64,000 nt of DNA from Actinomycetota bacterium (GCA_005884115.1 VAXW01000002.1:248001-312000), one strand, 5' to 3'; shown: positions 17,056 to 25,710, counted from the first letter of the stretch. A program made the numbers and translations. The notes: generated by a model not told the origin, from the letters alone.

Positions 17056-17427
17056 TCAGGCCGCCGGCTCGGGTCGGTATGTGCCAAAGCTCCACGTGTG
17101 CCCGTCGATGTCGCGCGTCGAGTACTCACGTGAGCCGTACGGCATGTCCTCGATCTCGCGCGTGATCTCGGCGCCTGCTGCCTTGGCGCGCTCGTAGTGG
17201 GCATCCGCGTCTTCTACGGCGACGTAGACCCCCTGATCGCCGGGATCGCCCTGCCCGAACATGATCGTCCCCGCGCCGAGCGACATCTCAGCGTGCCGGA
17301 TCACGCCTTGATCGTTGCGGTGAACCGCGCGCTGCTGAAACCCAAACGTCTGAGCGAGCCACTCCAGCGCAGCGTCCGCGTCGGCAAAACGTATAAAGGG
17401 GAAAATATTTGGTGTCTGGTCGGCCAT
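17056..17427 (-). CDS. VOC family protein (glyoxalase/bleomycin-resistance type, PhnB-like)
   Basis: A 123-residue protein starting at ATG 17427; an upstream open frame is a shadow of the AraC gene. Recognisable parts are F-I-R-F-A-D-A-D-A-A-L-E-W-L, F-G-F-Q-Q-R, H-A-E-M-S-L-G, V-Y-V-A-V-E-D-A-D-A-H and the closing S-R-E-Y-S-T-R-D-I-D-G-H-T-W-S-F-G. The paired-module layout is that of VOC proteins that bind small molecules or detoxify them. It is encoded between an AraC regulator and a YjbR-like gene on the same strand, and the AraC protein may control it. Confidence 0.87.
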   Translation of the reverse strand: MADQTPNIFPFIRFADADAALEWLAQTFGFQQRAVHRNDQGVIRHAEMSLGAGTIMFGQGDPGDQGVYVAVEDADAHYERAKAAGAEITREIEDMPYGSREYSTRDIDGHTWSFGTYRPEPAA

Positions 17428-17458
17428 CTCGTGCTCCTCGGTCGGATTGCCGGAGACT

Positions 17459-18298
17459 CTAGGACACGGCCGGGCTGGCGTCTTGGACAAACGTAACCTG
17501 CTCTGCGAGGTACGCCGTGGGAGTGGTCTGAGCGAAGTCGCGGAAGTCACGGTCCAGGTGCGCCTGGTCGTAGTAGCCGCAGGTGGCGGCGAGCTCTGAG
17601 AGACTCGAGCTGGACGCGCCCAGCAAGCAGTCGCTCGCGTGGCGGAAGCGCAGCATGCGCGCGACGAGCTTTGGCGGTAGACCGACGTGCTCGCGGAAGC
17701 GCGCCGCCAAGTGCTTGCGGCTGCAGCCCAGCTCGGTCGCGAGCTCGGCGACACGGAGTCGTCCCCGGCTCGCGGCCAGACGCCGCCAAGCCCAGTCGAC
17801 ATCTGGCGGCGGCGGGTCGGCTGCCTGGAGCTTGGCGGCGAGCATGGCCTGCACCAGATCAAAGCGCTCCTCCCAGGTGCCGAGCTCCATCAACCGCTCT
17901 TCGAGCACGCGCCCCTCCCGGCCGAGTAGATGCTCCAGCGCCACGACCTCGCGCGCGAGCGAACACATCGACTCGCGGAAGATCATCCGGGTTGCGAGCG
18001 GGCTCAGATCGACCTGCACGCCACGCATCTGGCCCTTGTGCTCGATCACCGCGCACGCATCGTTGAGACCAGCCACAAACGACCCAAACCAGGCCGCGGG
18101 CTGCGCCAGGTCAGCACGATCAGCCAGCCCCAGCCGCGGTCCCAGCCCGAGAATCATGACGACCCCGGTCGAAAGCGGCTCGCGCTGCCGCGCCCGGCCC
18201 GGTAGCTCGGACGCGTAGCCCCAGTAACCGCGAATATGGCGCCTGAGCGCCGGGTCCGCACGCCGGACGACCAGCTCATTCGTCACGCTCAGGAGCAT
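17459..18298 (-). CDS. AraC family transcriptional regulator
   Basis: A 279-residue protein (ATG 18298; a GTG nine bases upstream is possible). The N-terminal ~165 residues form a ligand-binding region starting with the R-R-H-I-R-G-Y-W-G-Y segment common to AraC proteins that neighbour VOC genes. The C-terminal ~100 residues hold the double helix-turn-helix: V-A-E-L-A-T-E-L-G-C-S-R-K-H-L-A-A-R-F and L-S-E-L-A-A-T-C-G-Y-Y-D-Q-A-H-L-D-R-D-F. It is first in a run with VOC and YjbR genes (31 and 8 bp gaps), which are its likely targets. Confidence 0.92.
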   Translation of the reverse strand: MLLSVTNELVVRRADPALRRHIRGYWGYASELPGRARQREPLSTGVVMILGLGPRLGLADRADLAQPAAWFGSFVAGLNDACAVIEHKGQMRGVQVDLSPLATRMIFRESMCSLAREVVALEHLLGREGRVLEERLMELGTWEERFDLVQAMLAAKLQAADPPPPDVDWAWRRLAASRGRLRVAELATELGCSRKHLAARFREHVGLPPKLVARMLRFRHASDCLLGASSSSLSELAATCGYYDQAHLDRDFRDFAQTTPTAYLAEQVTFVQDASPAVS

Positions 18299-18472
18299 AG
18301 TCGGCACAGGACCGGGCTCTCCCGGCTATGGCGCGATCTATAGCCACAGCGGCGAGCGCACGGCAGCCCTACGCGACGGCTTTGGCACTACAACCATCAC
18401 ACACTCGGCCCTCGGCCACAAGCCACTGGTCGCCGGGTTACTCCAGCGAACCAACGCTTTCGGTACTTGCAC

Positions 18473-18991
18473 CTAAGACCGCTCAGCCAACCTGGCCGGG
18501 TCTTCGGGGTCATGCCGGTTGCCGAGTTCGTTGAGCTTCGCGGCTTGACGCGTTGCCTCGGTAGCGAGTGCGTCGTCTATCGACTTCCGGCCGAGGTGCA
18601 AGACATAGAAGCACGCGCCCGCTCGTTCGGCCTCTGGAAAAAGGCGACCCTCCGAGAACAGTTCCTGCACTTTGAGGGCGTGTTCTGCTGCCTCCTGCGA
18701 CAGTGGGCCGGTCGCCCCGGCGTGGAGTAGCCGCCTACGCCTCCCCTCCAGATCGACATTGGGAGCCGGAAGATTGTCAAGGAGCTTCTTGTCGCCGCCC
18801 TCCTCGCCGACTAGCTCTTGGAGCCAGTCCACGGCGAGCTCGGCCAGCTCGTAGGCGACGAGCCCCGTGTGTTTTTCCTTGCCCAGGCGCGGCGCTTGCA
18901 TCAGGTCCGCCCGCGCTGGATGGTTGTCCGGCAGCATCGAGCCGAACCCCTGAAGGAAGTAGTCGGCCATCCCCATCTCCGGCGTCGCCAT
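18473..18991 (-). CDS. Hypothetical protein
   Basis: A 172-residue soluble protein I do not recognise. It begins M-A-T-P-E-M-G-M-A-D-Y-F-L-Q-G-F-G-S and is rich in predicted helix with many Glu, Leu and Ala residues (E-L-A-E-L-A-V-D-W-L-Q-E-L). It has a basic R-R-R-R stretch in the middle and no signal peptide or membrane segment. Codon use in the frame is strongly biased to G/C at third positions, supporting real coding. It is isolated, with gaps of about 100-175 bp on both sides. Confidence 0.6.
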   Translation of the reverse strand: MATPEMGMADYFLQGFGSMLPDNHPARADLMQAPRLGKEKHTGLVAYELAELAVDWLQELVGEEGGDKKLLDNLPAPNVDLEGRRRRLLHAGATGPLSQEAAEHALKVQELFSEGRLFPEAERAGACFYVLHLGRKSIDDALATEATRQAAKLNELGNRHDPEDPARLAERS

Positions 18992-19091
18992 GAACCGAGG
19001 TTAACGTTCCCCGCAAGCACAGGCGCTGCGGCCGTCTGCAGAACCGCAACGGGAGCCGGCCCGCCTCCGCGACGCGGAACTCGACCGCGAT

Positions 19092-19460
19092 CTACGCTCC
19101 GAGCGACTCCTCGGTCAGCCCGAACGGAGTTCCCTCTGAGTCCTTGCAGATCGCCCACTTCTCCCCTGGATGAACCACGCTCCCTCCGAGCGCCTCTACC
19201 CTCTCCAGTGCCTCGGTCACATTGCCCGTCGCGAAGTAGGGCAGCGAAAACGAGTCACCGGGGCCGCGTCCGCGGGCATGGACGCCAACCGCAGGCGCTC
19301 CTGAGCGTGTTTGCCAGCCCTCCCCCTCGCCATCCCGGCGTGCGTCTAGCTCGACGCTTAGAAGCTCCGCCCAAAAGCGGCGGGCGCGCTCGGGTTCATC
19401 GGCAGGAAACTCGATGATGGATAACGAGGAACGCGGCACTGCCCGCACACTAGACGACAT
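19092..19460 (-). CDS. VOC family protein
   Basis: A 122-residue protein with I-I-E-F-P-A-D-E-P-E-R-A-R-R-F-W near the start, a central G-V-H-A-R-G-R-G-P-G-D-S-F-S-L-P-Y-F, V-E-A-L-G-G-S-V-V-H-P-G-E-K and a terminal D-S-E-G-T-P-F-G-L. These features match the VOC proteins annotated as glyoxalase-like. The first ~10 residues precede the domain, and a later start is possible. No partner genes are evident. Confidence 0.82.
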   Translation of the reverse strand: MSSSVRAVPRSSLSIIEFPADEPERARRFWAELLSVELDARRDGEGEGWQTRSGAPAVGVHARGRGPGDSFSLPYFATGNVTEALERVEALGGSVVHPGEKWAICKDSEGTPFGLTEESLGA

Positions 19461-19610
19461 CTACTCGGACAGGCTGCGCGCGTGGCGCGAGGAGGAGGCG
19501 CGCTCCTGCTCCTAGCCAGAGTGAATGCGAAGAAGCCTCGGGCGAAGCGATCCAGGTTGCAACGTCGGGGGCGGCCGAAGAAGAGGAAGGCTGAGCGAAG
19601 CCCGGCGCGT

Positions 19611-19940
19611 CTACTGCACGAGGGCGGAGAGCCGCACGCCGCCTCGATGGCATGAGCCACCGCCCGCTCCGAAGCCACAGGTCCAGCCGCCGGGCAGCGT
19701 CCAATATTTGCGGTAGGAGGGCGAGCTCGGTCCTCCATGTTCGGTGCCATGCCCGCTCATGAAGGTCCGCATCACTTTGCGAGCCCGCGAACAGGCGAGA
19801 TGCCCGCTCTCCACACGCACGACCAGGGAATCGCCTGAGACGCTTATGCGCCCGCACCTCGAGGTCGCCGCCGTGGTCGCCCCGGCGAAAGCCATGGACG
19901 CCGCCACCACCGCGACGGTCCCCCCAAGAAGTCGGCTCAT
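19611..19940 (-). CDS. Small secreted protein with conserved Cys and Gly-rich C-terminus
   Basis: A 109-residue protein from ATG 19940. The signal peptide (G-T-V-A-V-V-A-A-S-M-A-F-A-G-A-T-T-A-A) leaves a mature part of ~85 residues. It contains R-C-G-R-I-S-V-S-G, H-L-A-C-S-R-A-R-K-V-M-R-T-F and a W-T-C-G-F-G-A-G-G-G-S-C motif: four Cys that could form two disulfides. The layout resembles small exported actinobacterial proteins of unknown role. The frame upstream of 19940 is open but shows no signal-peptide logic. Confidence 0.7.
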   Translation of the reverse strand: MSRLLGGTVAVVAASMAFAGATTAATSRCGRISVSGDSLVVRVESGHLACSRARKVMRTFMSGHGTEHGGPSSPSYRKYWTLPGGWTCGFGAGGGSCHRGGVRLSALVQ

Positions 19941-20446
19941 GCCGCGGCAGTCTAACCGCCAGCACTGGTGGCTCCTGCTGAACGCCAGGAAACGCACGGT
20001 GTGATTGACGAGTTGATGAGCGCCACGCTCACCGCGCGGAAAGGCCACTACACCGTCGACTACTACTACGATGAGCAGCCGCCTGCGAAGGAGTGACGCA
20101 TAACCGCGCTTCGCGAAAAGCCGCCTCGGAGTTGCGCGCTTGCGCGAAAGGACGCGCCGCACGAGCTTCACCCCCGCTGTCGCTGGGGACGAGGTGCAGT
20201 CGTACCAGCAGCTCCTTGCTCGCTCTCGCTTCCAACGCGAAGCGGGCGTAACGGCTGGATGGATCCTCGGGCAGCGTCTGTGCACCCCGATAGCCGAAGC
20301 CAGCCGCAAACGGCTCCTCCACAGTGGTGAGCGATTCCGCATCAGAAAGCCAAATCAACGATCCGCCGCAGACAGCCGCGGACGCGTGAACGCCTCATGA
20401 TCGGTACGTCGCCGGTTCGGGTCCAGCCGGGCCCATGGCGGCGCCG
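19941..20446. other. 506-bp region without a clear gene; possible coding remnant
   Basis: No full gene can be supported. A short plus-strand frame (20001-20096, GTG start, ends G-H-Y-T-V-D-Y-Y-Y-D-E-Q-P-P-A-K-E) looks protein-like at its end and could be the tail of a lost gene. Base composition is less GC-rich than in neighbouring genes. Longer open frames on both strands in 20140-20400 lack recognisable domains or codon bias. Confidence 0.5.
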
Positions 20447-20803
20447 CTACGTCATAGGAGCGCGCGTGCCCAGGCGCCGCTTGAACGGGAGGTAAGGCTG
20501 GATCCCTGTCACATCAAGCAAGCGCTTGAACGACGCGGGAACCGGGGTGTCAATGAAGTACCGGCACCCATGCTGCTTACAAAGGGTGCGCCCTGACAGA
20601 ATTGTGCCCAGACCTGTCGTATCAATGAAGTCGACTCTCTGAAGATTGAGCACGACTTCGCGTACCCCGTCCGCGCACACGGCTTCTAACGCGCGGTCGA
20701 GTTGCGACGCGCTGTCCAAGTCCAACTGCCCGCTTAGAAACAGCACCCGGCGCGCTCCTCGTCCAGCGATCTCGACGTCAAGCACCGATCTCTCAACTCC
20801 CAC
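20447..20803 (-). CDS. STAS-domain protein, anti-sigma-factor-antagonist type
   Basis: About 118 residues from GTG 20803; the frame stays open upstream to 21031, so the exact start is uncertain. The domain shows V-L-F-L-S-G-Q-L-D-L-D-S-A-S-Q-L, V-V-L-N-L-Q-R-V-D-F-I-D-T-T-G-L-G-T-I-L and a later helix. The D-T-T-G-L segment aligns with the D-S-x-G-L phosphorylation site of SpoIIAA/RsbV, with Thr in place of Ser. Such proteins release sigma factors by binding kinase-type anti-sigma factors. No kinase or sigma gene is adjacent. The gene lies just inside the tRNA-Pro end of the putative island. Confidence 0.82.
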   Translation of the reverse strand: MGVERSVLDVEIAGRGARRVLFLSGQLDLDSASQLDRALEAVCADGVREVVLNLQRVDFIDTTGLGTILSGRTLCKQHGCRYFIDTPVPASFKRLLDVTGIQPYLPFKRRLGTRAPMT

Positions 20804-21086
20804 CAGCTCGCGTGACGAACGACCGAGACGGTAGCGCGACTTCTGCCCGCCGATTGCGAGATCGCGTTCACCGCGTCCGCGCGGGTCCGCGTGAACCGCA
20901 ATGAGTTTGGGTCCGCGACACGCTGAGCTCGCGATCGTGGCGGCGTCTGTGCGGGCTCGCGCCGACCAAGGACTCCTGTGTTGGGACAAACATCGGGCAT
21001 TGGCCCGCGAGCCGGTCACCAGACTCGCCAAGGTCGCGTCGCGGCTAAAGTCGAAATCCCCTGCAAAACAACGGGTCGTCGCTCAA

Positions 21087-21160
21087 TCGGGGCGCCCGGA
21101 TTTGAACCGGGGACCTCACCGACCCGAACGGTGCGCGCTACCAGGCTGCGCCACGCCCCG
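21087..21160 (-). tRNA. tRNA-Pro (anticodon CGG)
   Basis: Read on the minus strand, a 7-bp acceptor stem (CGGGGCG/CGCCCCG) plus discriminator A, a D arm, an anticodon stem CACCG/CGGTG with loop TTCGGGT (anticodon CGG), and a T arm CCCGG-TTCAAAT-CCGGG. CCA is not encoded. The 3' end points to lower coordinates, toward the degraded copy near 10.8 kb. Confidence 0.96.
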
Positions 21161-21217
21161 AGGCGCAAGCCAGTATTCCACACGCCGCCGCCACCCAACC
21201 CGGGTATCTTCGCCTCC

Positions 21218-21985
21218 GTGGCTGCAGTAGCGCTCGCCGAGATCATCAACGAGCTCGACGCGCTGCTCGAGCCCGCGCGCTTCGAGGACTACTGCCCAAA
21301 CGGCCTTCAGGTGCCCGGTCCCGAGCAGGTGGCAACCGTGGCGACCGGGGTCAGCGCCCACCTCGAGCTGTTCGAGCTCGCCGCCGTCGCAAACGCAGAC
21401 CTGCTCGTCGTGCACCACGGGCTCTTCTGGGACTCATCTCCTCGCGCACTCGACGCCGCGCTCAAGCGGCGCCTGAAGGTCCTCTTCGACGCTGACATCG
21501 CCCTCGCCGCCTACCACCTCCCGCTCGATGCGCACCGGCAGCTCGGCAACAACGCGCTGCTCGCCCGCGCCCTCGACGCGCACGAGCTCGAGCCCTTCGC
21601 CTACCACCGCGGCGAGCCGATCGGCTTCCTCGCCCAGCTTCCCGGCGAGGGAATGCTCGCCGAGGAGCTGTTCGCGCGCGTCGCCGAGGTCACCGCTCGC
21701 GAGCCGCTCGTGTTCGACGCGGGGCCCGCTCGCGTGCAGCGCCTGGCGATCGTCTCCGGCGCAGGCGCCGACTTCCTCGCCGACGCCGCAGCCGCTAGGG
21801 CCGACGCGCTGCTCACCGGCGAGCCCGCCGAGCGCGTCATGGCGCAGGCGCGCGAGTGTCGCGTGCACTTCATCGCGGCCGGGCACTACGCGACAGAGAC
21901 GCTCGGCATCAAGCAGCTCGGCGAGCACCTCGCGCGGCGCTTCGGCGTGCGCCACCACTTCCTTGACGTGCCCAACCCCGTATAG
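21218..21985 (+). CDS. Nif3-like dinuclear metal-center protein (DUF34 family)
   Basis: A 255-residue protein from GTG 21218 (the open frame upstream crosses the tRNA and is not coding). It carries the Nif3 signatures: N-E-L-D-A-L-L-E-P near the N-terminus, Y-C-P-N-G-L-Q-V-P-G, the metal-binding V-V-H-H-G-L-F-W, Y-H-L-P-L-D-A-H, and the C-terminal A-A-G-H-Y-A-T-E that completes the two-metal site. The length matches compact bacterial Nif3 proteins without the central insertion. The family is nearly universal and its biochemical role is unsettled. A hairpin follows 10 bp after the stop. Confidence 0.93.
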   Translation: MAAVALAEIINELDALLEPARFEDYCPNGLQVPGPEQVATVATGVSAHLELFELAAVANADLLVVHHGLFWDSSPRALDAALKRRLKVLFDADIALAAYHLPLDAHRQLGNNALLARALDAHELEPFAYHRGEPIGFLAQLPGEGMLAEELFARVAEVTAREPLVFDAGPARVQRLAIVSGAGADFLADAAAARADALLTGEPAERVMAQARECRVHFIAAGHYATETLGIKQLGEHLARRFGVRHHFLDVPNPV

Positions 21986-21994
21986 GCGCGCAGA

Positions 21995-22010
21995 CGGGGC
22001 ACGCGCCCCG
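21995..22010 (+). terminator. Terminator-like hairpin after the Nif3 gene
   Basis: Perfect 6-bp stem CGGGGC/GCCCCG with a 4-nt loop, 10 bp after the stop codon. No U-tract follows. Confidence 0.4.
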
Positions 22011-22099
22011 CAGCGGATCTATGAGGGGACGCGCCGCGCAGCGACCTCTAAGATTCACTCTTGCTGGCCCGCACGACCATCGAGTAGGAGGAGAGTTCC

Positions 22100-23941
22100 A
22101 TGGAGGCAACCGCCGCGGCGTCGCCCCACGCGCCCACCACCGCCTCGCGCACAATCGCCGACCTGATCTCAAACTCAGCCGCGGCGCACGCCGAGCATGT
22201 GGCAATCCGCTACAGGCGAGACGGCGAGTGGAAAGACGTGACCTACGCACAGCTGGCCGAGATCGTGCAGGAGATCGGCCTCGGGCTGATCGACCTCGGC
22301 CTGCAGCCCGGCGAGCGGATCTGCATCCTCGCCAACACGCGGCCCGAGTGGTCTTTCGCAGACATGGCCGCGACCTCGGCCGGCCTCGTGGTCGTGCCCA
22401 TCTACCAGACCAACTCGCCCGAGGAGTGCCTGTGGGTGATCTCCGACTCCGACGCCTGCGCGATCGTCTGCGAGGACGAGCACCAGCTCGCCAAGATCGC
22501 CGCCATCAAGGACCAGCTCCCCAACCTGCGGACCGTCGTCGTGATCGACCCCATCAGCGCCGACGCCAACGGCTCGAGCCACGGTGCCGAGCTCGGCGCG
22601 ATCTCGTTGGAGGACGTTCGCGAGCGCGGGCGACCGCGCTCGGCAGCCGAGCTGAATGCACGGCGCGATGCCGTCCAGCCCGAGGACCCCTTCACGTTCA
22701 TCTACACCTCCGGCACGACCGGGCCGCCCAAGGGCTGCGTGCTCAGCCACGGCAACTATCGCGCAATCGTCTCCATGGTTCGCGAGATCGGCGAGATCCA
22801 GGGCGACGAGGTCACCTACCTGTACCTCCCGCTCGCGCACTCCTTTGCGCTGCTGATCCAGCTGGCGGCATTCGATCTCGGCAGCACGCTCGCCTACTTC
22901 GGCGGCGACACCAAGCAGATCGTGCCCGAGCTGCAGGACGTCAAACCCACGTACCTGCCCTCGGTCCCGCGCGTGTTCGAGAAGATCTACGCGCTCGCCA
23001 ACGCAGCCATCCAGGCGCAGCCCCCGGAGGAGCAGGAGCGCTCCCGGCAGGCGATAGAGCTCGGCGTCAAGGTCCGCGATATGACGGCCGCCGGCGAGCC
23101 AGTGCCGGCCGAGCTGCAGGCGCAGTTCGACGAGGCCGACGAGAAGCTGTTCAAGAACGTGCGCGCGATCTTCGGCGGGCGCGTGCGCCACGCCACCAGT
23201 GGAGCAGCGCCAATCGGTGTCGAGATCCTGCGCTTCTTCTACGCCTGCGGTGTTCCCGTCTTCGAGGGCTACGGGATGACCGAGACGGCGACCGCCGCCA
23301 CCATCTCCACGCTCGAGCACCACCGCTTCGGGACCGTGGGGCGCGCCCTGCCCGGCGTCGAGCTGAAGATCGCAGACGACGGCGAGATCCTGATCAAAGG
23401 CCCCAACATCTTCAAGGGCTACCACAACAACGCCGACGCAAGCTTCGGCGCGGTCGAGCACGGCTGGCTGCACACCGGCGACCTCGGCTCCGTCGACGAG
23501 GACGGCTACCTCTCGATCACCGGCCGCAAGAAGGACATCATCATCACCGCCGGCGGCAAGAACCTAACCCCGGCCAACATCGAGAACGACCTCAAGCAGT
23601 GCCGCTGGATCTCGCAGGCCGTGATGCACGGCGACCAGCGTCCCTACCCCGTGGTGCTGATAACGCTCGACGAGGAAGAAATTGCAGCCTACGCGGGCGA
23701 GCACAACCTGCCCGCGGACATCCCCTCGCTCTCGCGCGAGCCCGCCATCCGCGAGCTGATCCAGGGCGAGGTCGACCGCGCCAACGCGAAGTACGCGCAG
23801 GTCGAGCAGGTCAAGAAGTTCGCGATCCTTGACCACGATCTTTCGCAAGCAACCGGCGAGCTCACGCCCACGCTGAAGGTCAAGCGCAACGTCGTCAACC
23901 AGAAGTACGCCGCCATCTTCGACCAGCTCTACGAGGGCTGA
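22100..23941 (+). CDS. Long-chain fatty-acid--CoA ligase (AMP-forming)
   Basis: A 613-residue ANL-superfamily enzyme predicted to activate fatty acids with ATP and then CoA. The start ATG has a strong GGAGGAGAG site upstream. The ATP-binding P-loop Y-T-S-G-T-T-G-P-P-K-G lies at about 202-212, and the adenylate motif G-Y-G-M-T-E-T at 390-396. The C-terminal hinge L-H-T-G-D-L-G and I-T-G-R-K-K-D-I-I-I-T-A-G-G-K-N are followed by the C-terminal lid with a conserved late Lys. Length and the insertion between P-loop and adenylate motif fit the FadD15/FAA group acting on long-chain acids at the membrane. No beta-oxidation genes adjoin it. Confidence 0.93.
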   Translation: MEATAAASPHAPTTASRTIADLISNSAAAHAEHVAIRYRRDGEWKDVTYAQLAEIVQEIGLGLIDLGLQPGERICILANTRPEWSFADMAATSAGLVVVPIYQTNSPEECLWVISDSDACAIVCEDEHQLAKIAAIKDQLPNLRTVVVIDPISADANGSSHGAELGAISLEDVRERGRPRSAAELNARRDAVQPEDPFTFIYTSGTTGPPKGCVLSHGNYRAIVSMVREIGEIQGDEVTYLYLPLAHSFALLIQLAAFDLGSTLAYFGGDTKQIVPELQDVKPTYLPSVPRVFEKIYALANAAIQAQPPEEQERSRQAIELGVKVRDMTAAGEPVPAELQAQFDEADEKLFKNVRAIFGGRVRHATSGAAPIGVEILRFFYACGVPVFEGYGMTETATAATISTLEHHRFGTVGRALPGVELKIADDGEILIKGPNIFKGYHNNADASFGAVEHGWLHTGDLGSVDEDGYLSITGRKKDIIITAGGKNLTPANIENDLKQCRWISQAVMHGDQRPYPVVLITLDEEEIAAYAGEHNLPADIPSLSREPAIRELIQGEVDRANAKYAQVEQVKKFAILDHDLSQATGELTPTLKVKRNVVNQKYAAIFDQLYEG

Positions 23942-24049
23942 GAGCGGCAGAGAGCGCGCGCTCGCGTCCACGCAGCCGCAGCCGCTGCCGCAGCCGCGGC
24001 GCGAGCATGCGCCGTGGCGGGCGGCCATTGCTGCGAACATAAAAAAGCG

Positions 24050-24532
24050 ATGCGCACCGACCCAAGCGACACCGGCGGACTCTTCATCAGCCGGCGACCC
24101 GGCACCGCTCCCATCCACTATCGAGAGCAGCCGCAGCGAGCCGGCGAGCTTCGCCAGCGCGTTGACAGCTCGCTCGCCGGCGTCCTGCTGAGCGCGATGT
24201 TCGCCATCAGCCTCCTCTGCTGGGGGCCCATACCGCTGGCCTGCCTGTGGATCGGCTCGGAGGTGAACTACCTCACCGGCAGCGTCTTTCTCGGGATCAT
24301 CGCCGCGTTCGCGGCCCTGTTTCCGCTCCTGTTCGGCGCCCTCGCGATGCTCACGCGCCTGGATGAGGCGTGGATCCTGGTGCGCCGTGCCGCCGGCTAC
24401 GACCAGCGCTCCGGCGCGCGCGGCCGGGTCTTCGGTGCCACAGCAGCCGTCTGCGCGCTCGTGTTCGTGTTCTGGTTCGTCGTCATACACGGTCCCGGGT
24501 CGGGCATCGTCTCCGGCGGCGGGCACGCGTGA
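24050..24532 (+). CDS. Small membrane protein of unknown function
   Basis: A 160-residue protein from ATG 24050; a GTG twelve codons upstream is in frame. After a ~45-residue polar N-terminus come three hydrophobic segments: a first one around L-A-G-V-L-L-S-A-M-F-A-I-S-L-L, a second L-G-I-I-A-A-F-A-A-L-F-P-L-L-F-G-A-L, and a last one near the C-terminus (A-V-C-A-L-V-F-V-F-W-F-V-V). No family motif was recognised. It lies between an acyl-CoA ligase and an aminotransferase on the same strand. Confidence 0.65.
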   Translation: MRTDPSDTGGLFISRRPGTAPIHYREQPQRAGELRQRVDSSLAGVLLSAMFAISLLCWGPIPLACLWIGSEVNYLTGSVFLGIIAAFAALFPLLFGALAMLTRLDEAWILVRRAAGYDQRSGARGRVFGATAAVCALVFVFWFVVIHGPGSGIVSGGGHA

Positions 24533-24609
24533 AGGTGCCTCTCCTCGGCCCGCCTCGTGCCGGCATGAGCCGGAGCGCGCTGGCGGCGCGCTGCTAGAAC
24601 AGGCCTAGC

Positions 24610-25710
24610 GTGAGCCTGCTCGACTACTACCGCCAGTTCGAAGCGATCCCGGTCGAGGAGGTCAACGAGCGCCTGCGCGAGGAGGCAGCCGAGCGGCGGC
24701 GCAAGGCGCTGGCGCGCGTCGAGACGCTGGACCTCTCGCAGACCACGTGGATGGAGCTGCCGCACGTGCGCATCGTCAACGCGATCACGTACGCCGCTCG
24801 GCGAGCGCTCAACCGCTACCCGCACCTGCGCGGCTCCGCGCTGCGCGACGAGCTCGCGAGCAAGCACGCGATCGATCCTGCGCGCGTGATCCTTGGCAAC
24901 GGCGCGGCCGAGCTGCTCAGCGCGGCAACCCGGGCGCTGATCGGCCCCGGCCAGCGGCTGCTCACCTCCTGGCCGTCGTACCCGCTGTACCCGATCATGG
25001 CGCGGCGCTCGCACGGGCGCGCCGTGCCCGTCTCGGGCGGCGTCGATGCGCTGCTCGAGGAGGCGCACGAGCCTGAAACGCGGGTGATCGCGCTCGCCAA
25101 CCCCAACGATCCCACCGGCGAGCTGATGCCCGTCGACGAGCTGCGACGCCTGCTCGACGGACTCCCCGACGGCGTGGCCGTGCTGCTCGATGAGGCGCTC
25201 GTGGAGTTCGCCAATGCCCAGCCCACCAACGCGGCGCTGAGCCTGCTCGAGGACCATCCCCGCCTGCTCATCTTCCGCAGCTTCTCCAAGGCCTGGGGCC
25301 TGGCGGGGCTGCGCGTGGGATACGCGCTCGGCGGACCCGGCTCCGAGGAGGTGCTCGCCGAGCTCGCGCCCGACCTCGGCGTCTCCGACGCCTCCCAGTC
25401 TGGCGCGCTCGAGGCGCTGCGCTCGTGTTCAGAGCTCATCGCCAGCCACGTGCGAGCAGTCTGCGAGGAGCGCCCGCGCCTTGAAGGCGCCCTGCGCGAC
25501 CGCGGGTTCGAGGTGACCCCGAGCCAGGCCAACTTCCTGTGGGTCGCACACCGCTCGCTCGCAGGGGGCGAGCTGGCGGCGCGACTGGCGCGCGCCGGAG
25601 TACTCGTCGCAGAAGGGTCGCCGCTCGGAGAGCCGCGCCACGTGCGCATCGCGATCCGCGACAGCGCTACCTCGGGACGCCTGCTCGAGGCCCTCGAGAA
25701 GGCCGCGTAG
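24610..25710 (+). CDS. PLP-dependent aminotransferase, histidinol-phosphate-aminotransferase-like
   Basis: A 366-residue fold-type I class I/II aminotransferase starting at GTG. Cofactor motifs are intact: G-N-G-A-A-E-L near residue 97-103 (phosphate/ring binding), A-N-P-N-D-P-T-G for the Asn, L-L-D-E-A for the Asp, and S-F-S-K-A-W-G-L-A-G-L-R with the Schiff-base Lys at about 227. The late N-F-L-W-V and R-I-A-I-R segments give the substrate carboxylate Arg. Sequence style is closest to HisC or the CobD/phenylalanine-aminotransferase-like group. No histidine or cobalamin genes are nearby, so the substrate is open. Confidence 0.85.
   Translation: MSLLDYYRQFEAIPVEEVNERLREEAAERRRKALARVETLDLSQTTWMELPHVRIVNAITYAARRALNRYPHLRGSALRDELASKHAIDPARVILGNGAAELLSAATRALIGPGQRLLTSWPSYPLYPIMARRSHGRAVPVSGGVDALLEEAHEPETRVIALANPNDPTGELMPVDELRRLLDGLPDGVAVLLDEALVEFANAQPTNAALSLLEDHPRLLIFRSFSKAWGLAGLRVGYALGGPGSEEVLAELAPDLGVSDASQSGALEALRSCSELIASHVRAVCEERPRLEGALRDRGFEVTPSQANFLWVAHRSLAGGELAARLARAGVLVAEGSPLGEPRHVRIAIRDSATSGRLLEALEKAA

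Noticed and set aside
18328-18534. Plus-strand 68-codon frame beside the AraC gene
   Set aside because: Overlaps the end of the gene at 18473-18991, low complexity, no start signal.
20140-20400. Open frames on both strands (86 and 109 codons)
   Set aside because: Neither shows a recognisable domain, a ribosome binding site, or the strong GC third-position bias of neighbouring genes.
23965-24005. Run of CAGCCG-like triplets after the acyl-CoA ligase gene
   Set aside because: Simple low-complexity sequence between genes; not a CRISPR or a structured repeat.
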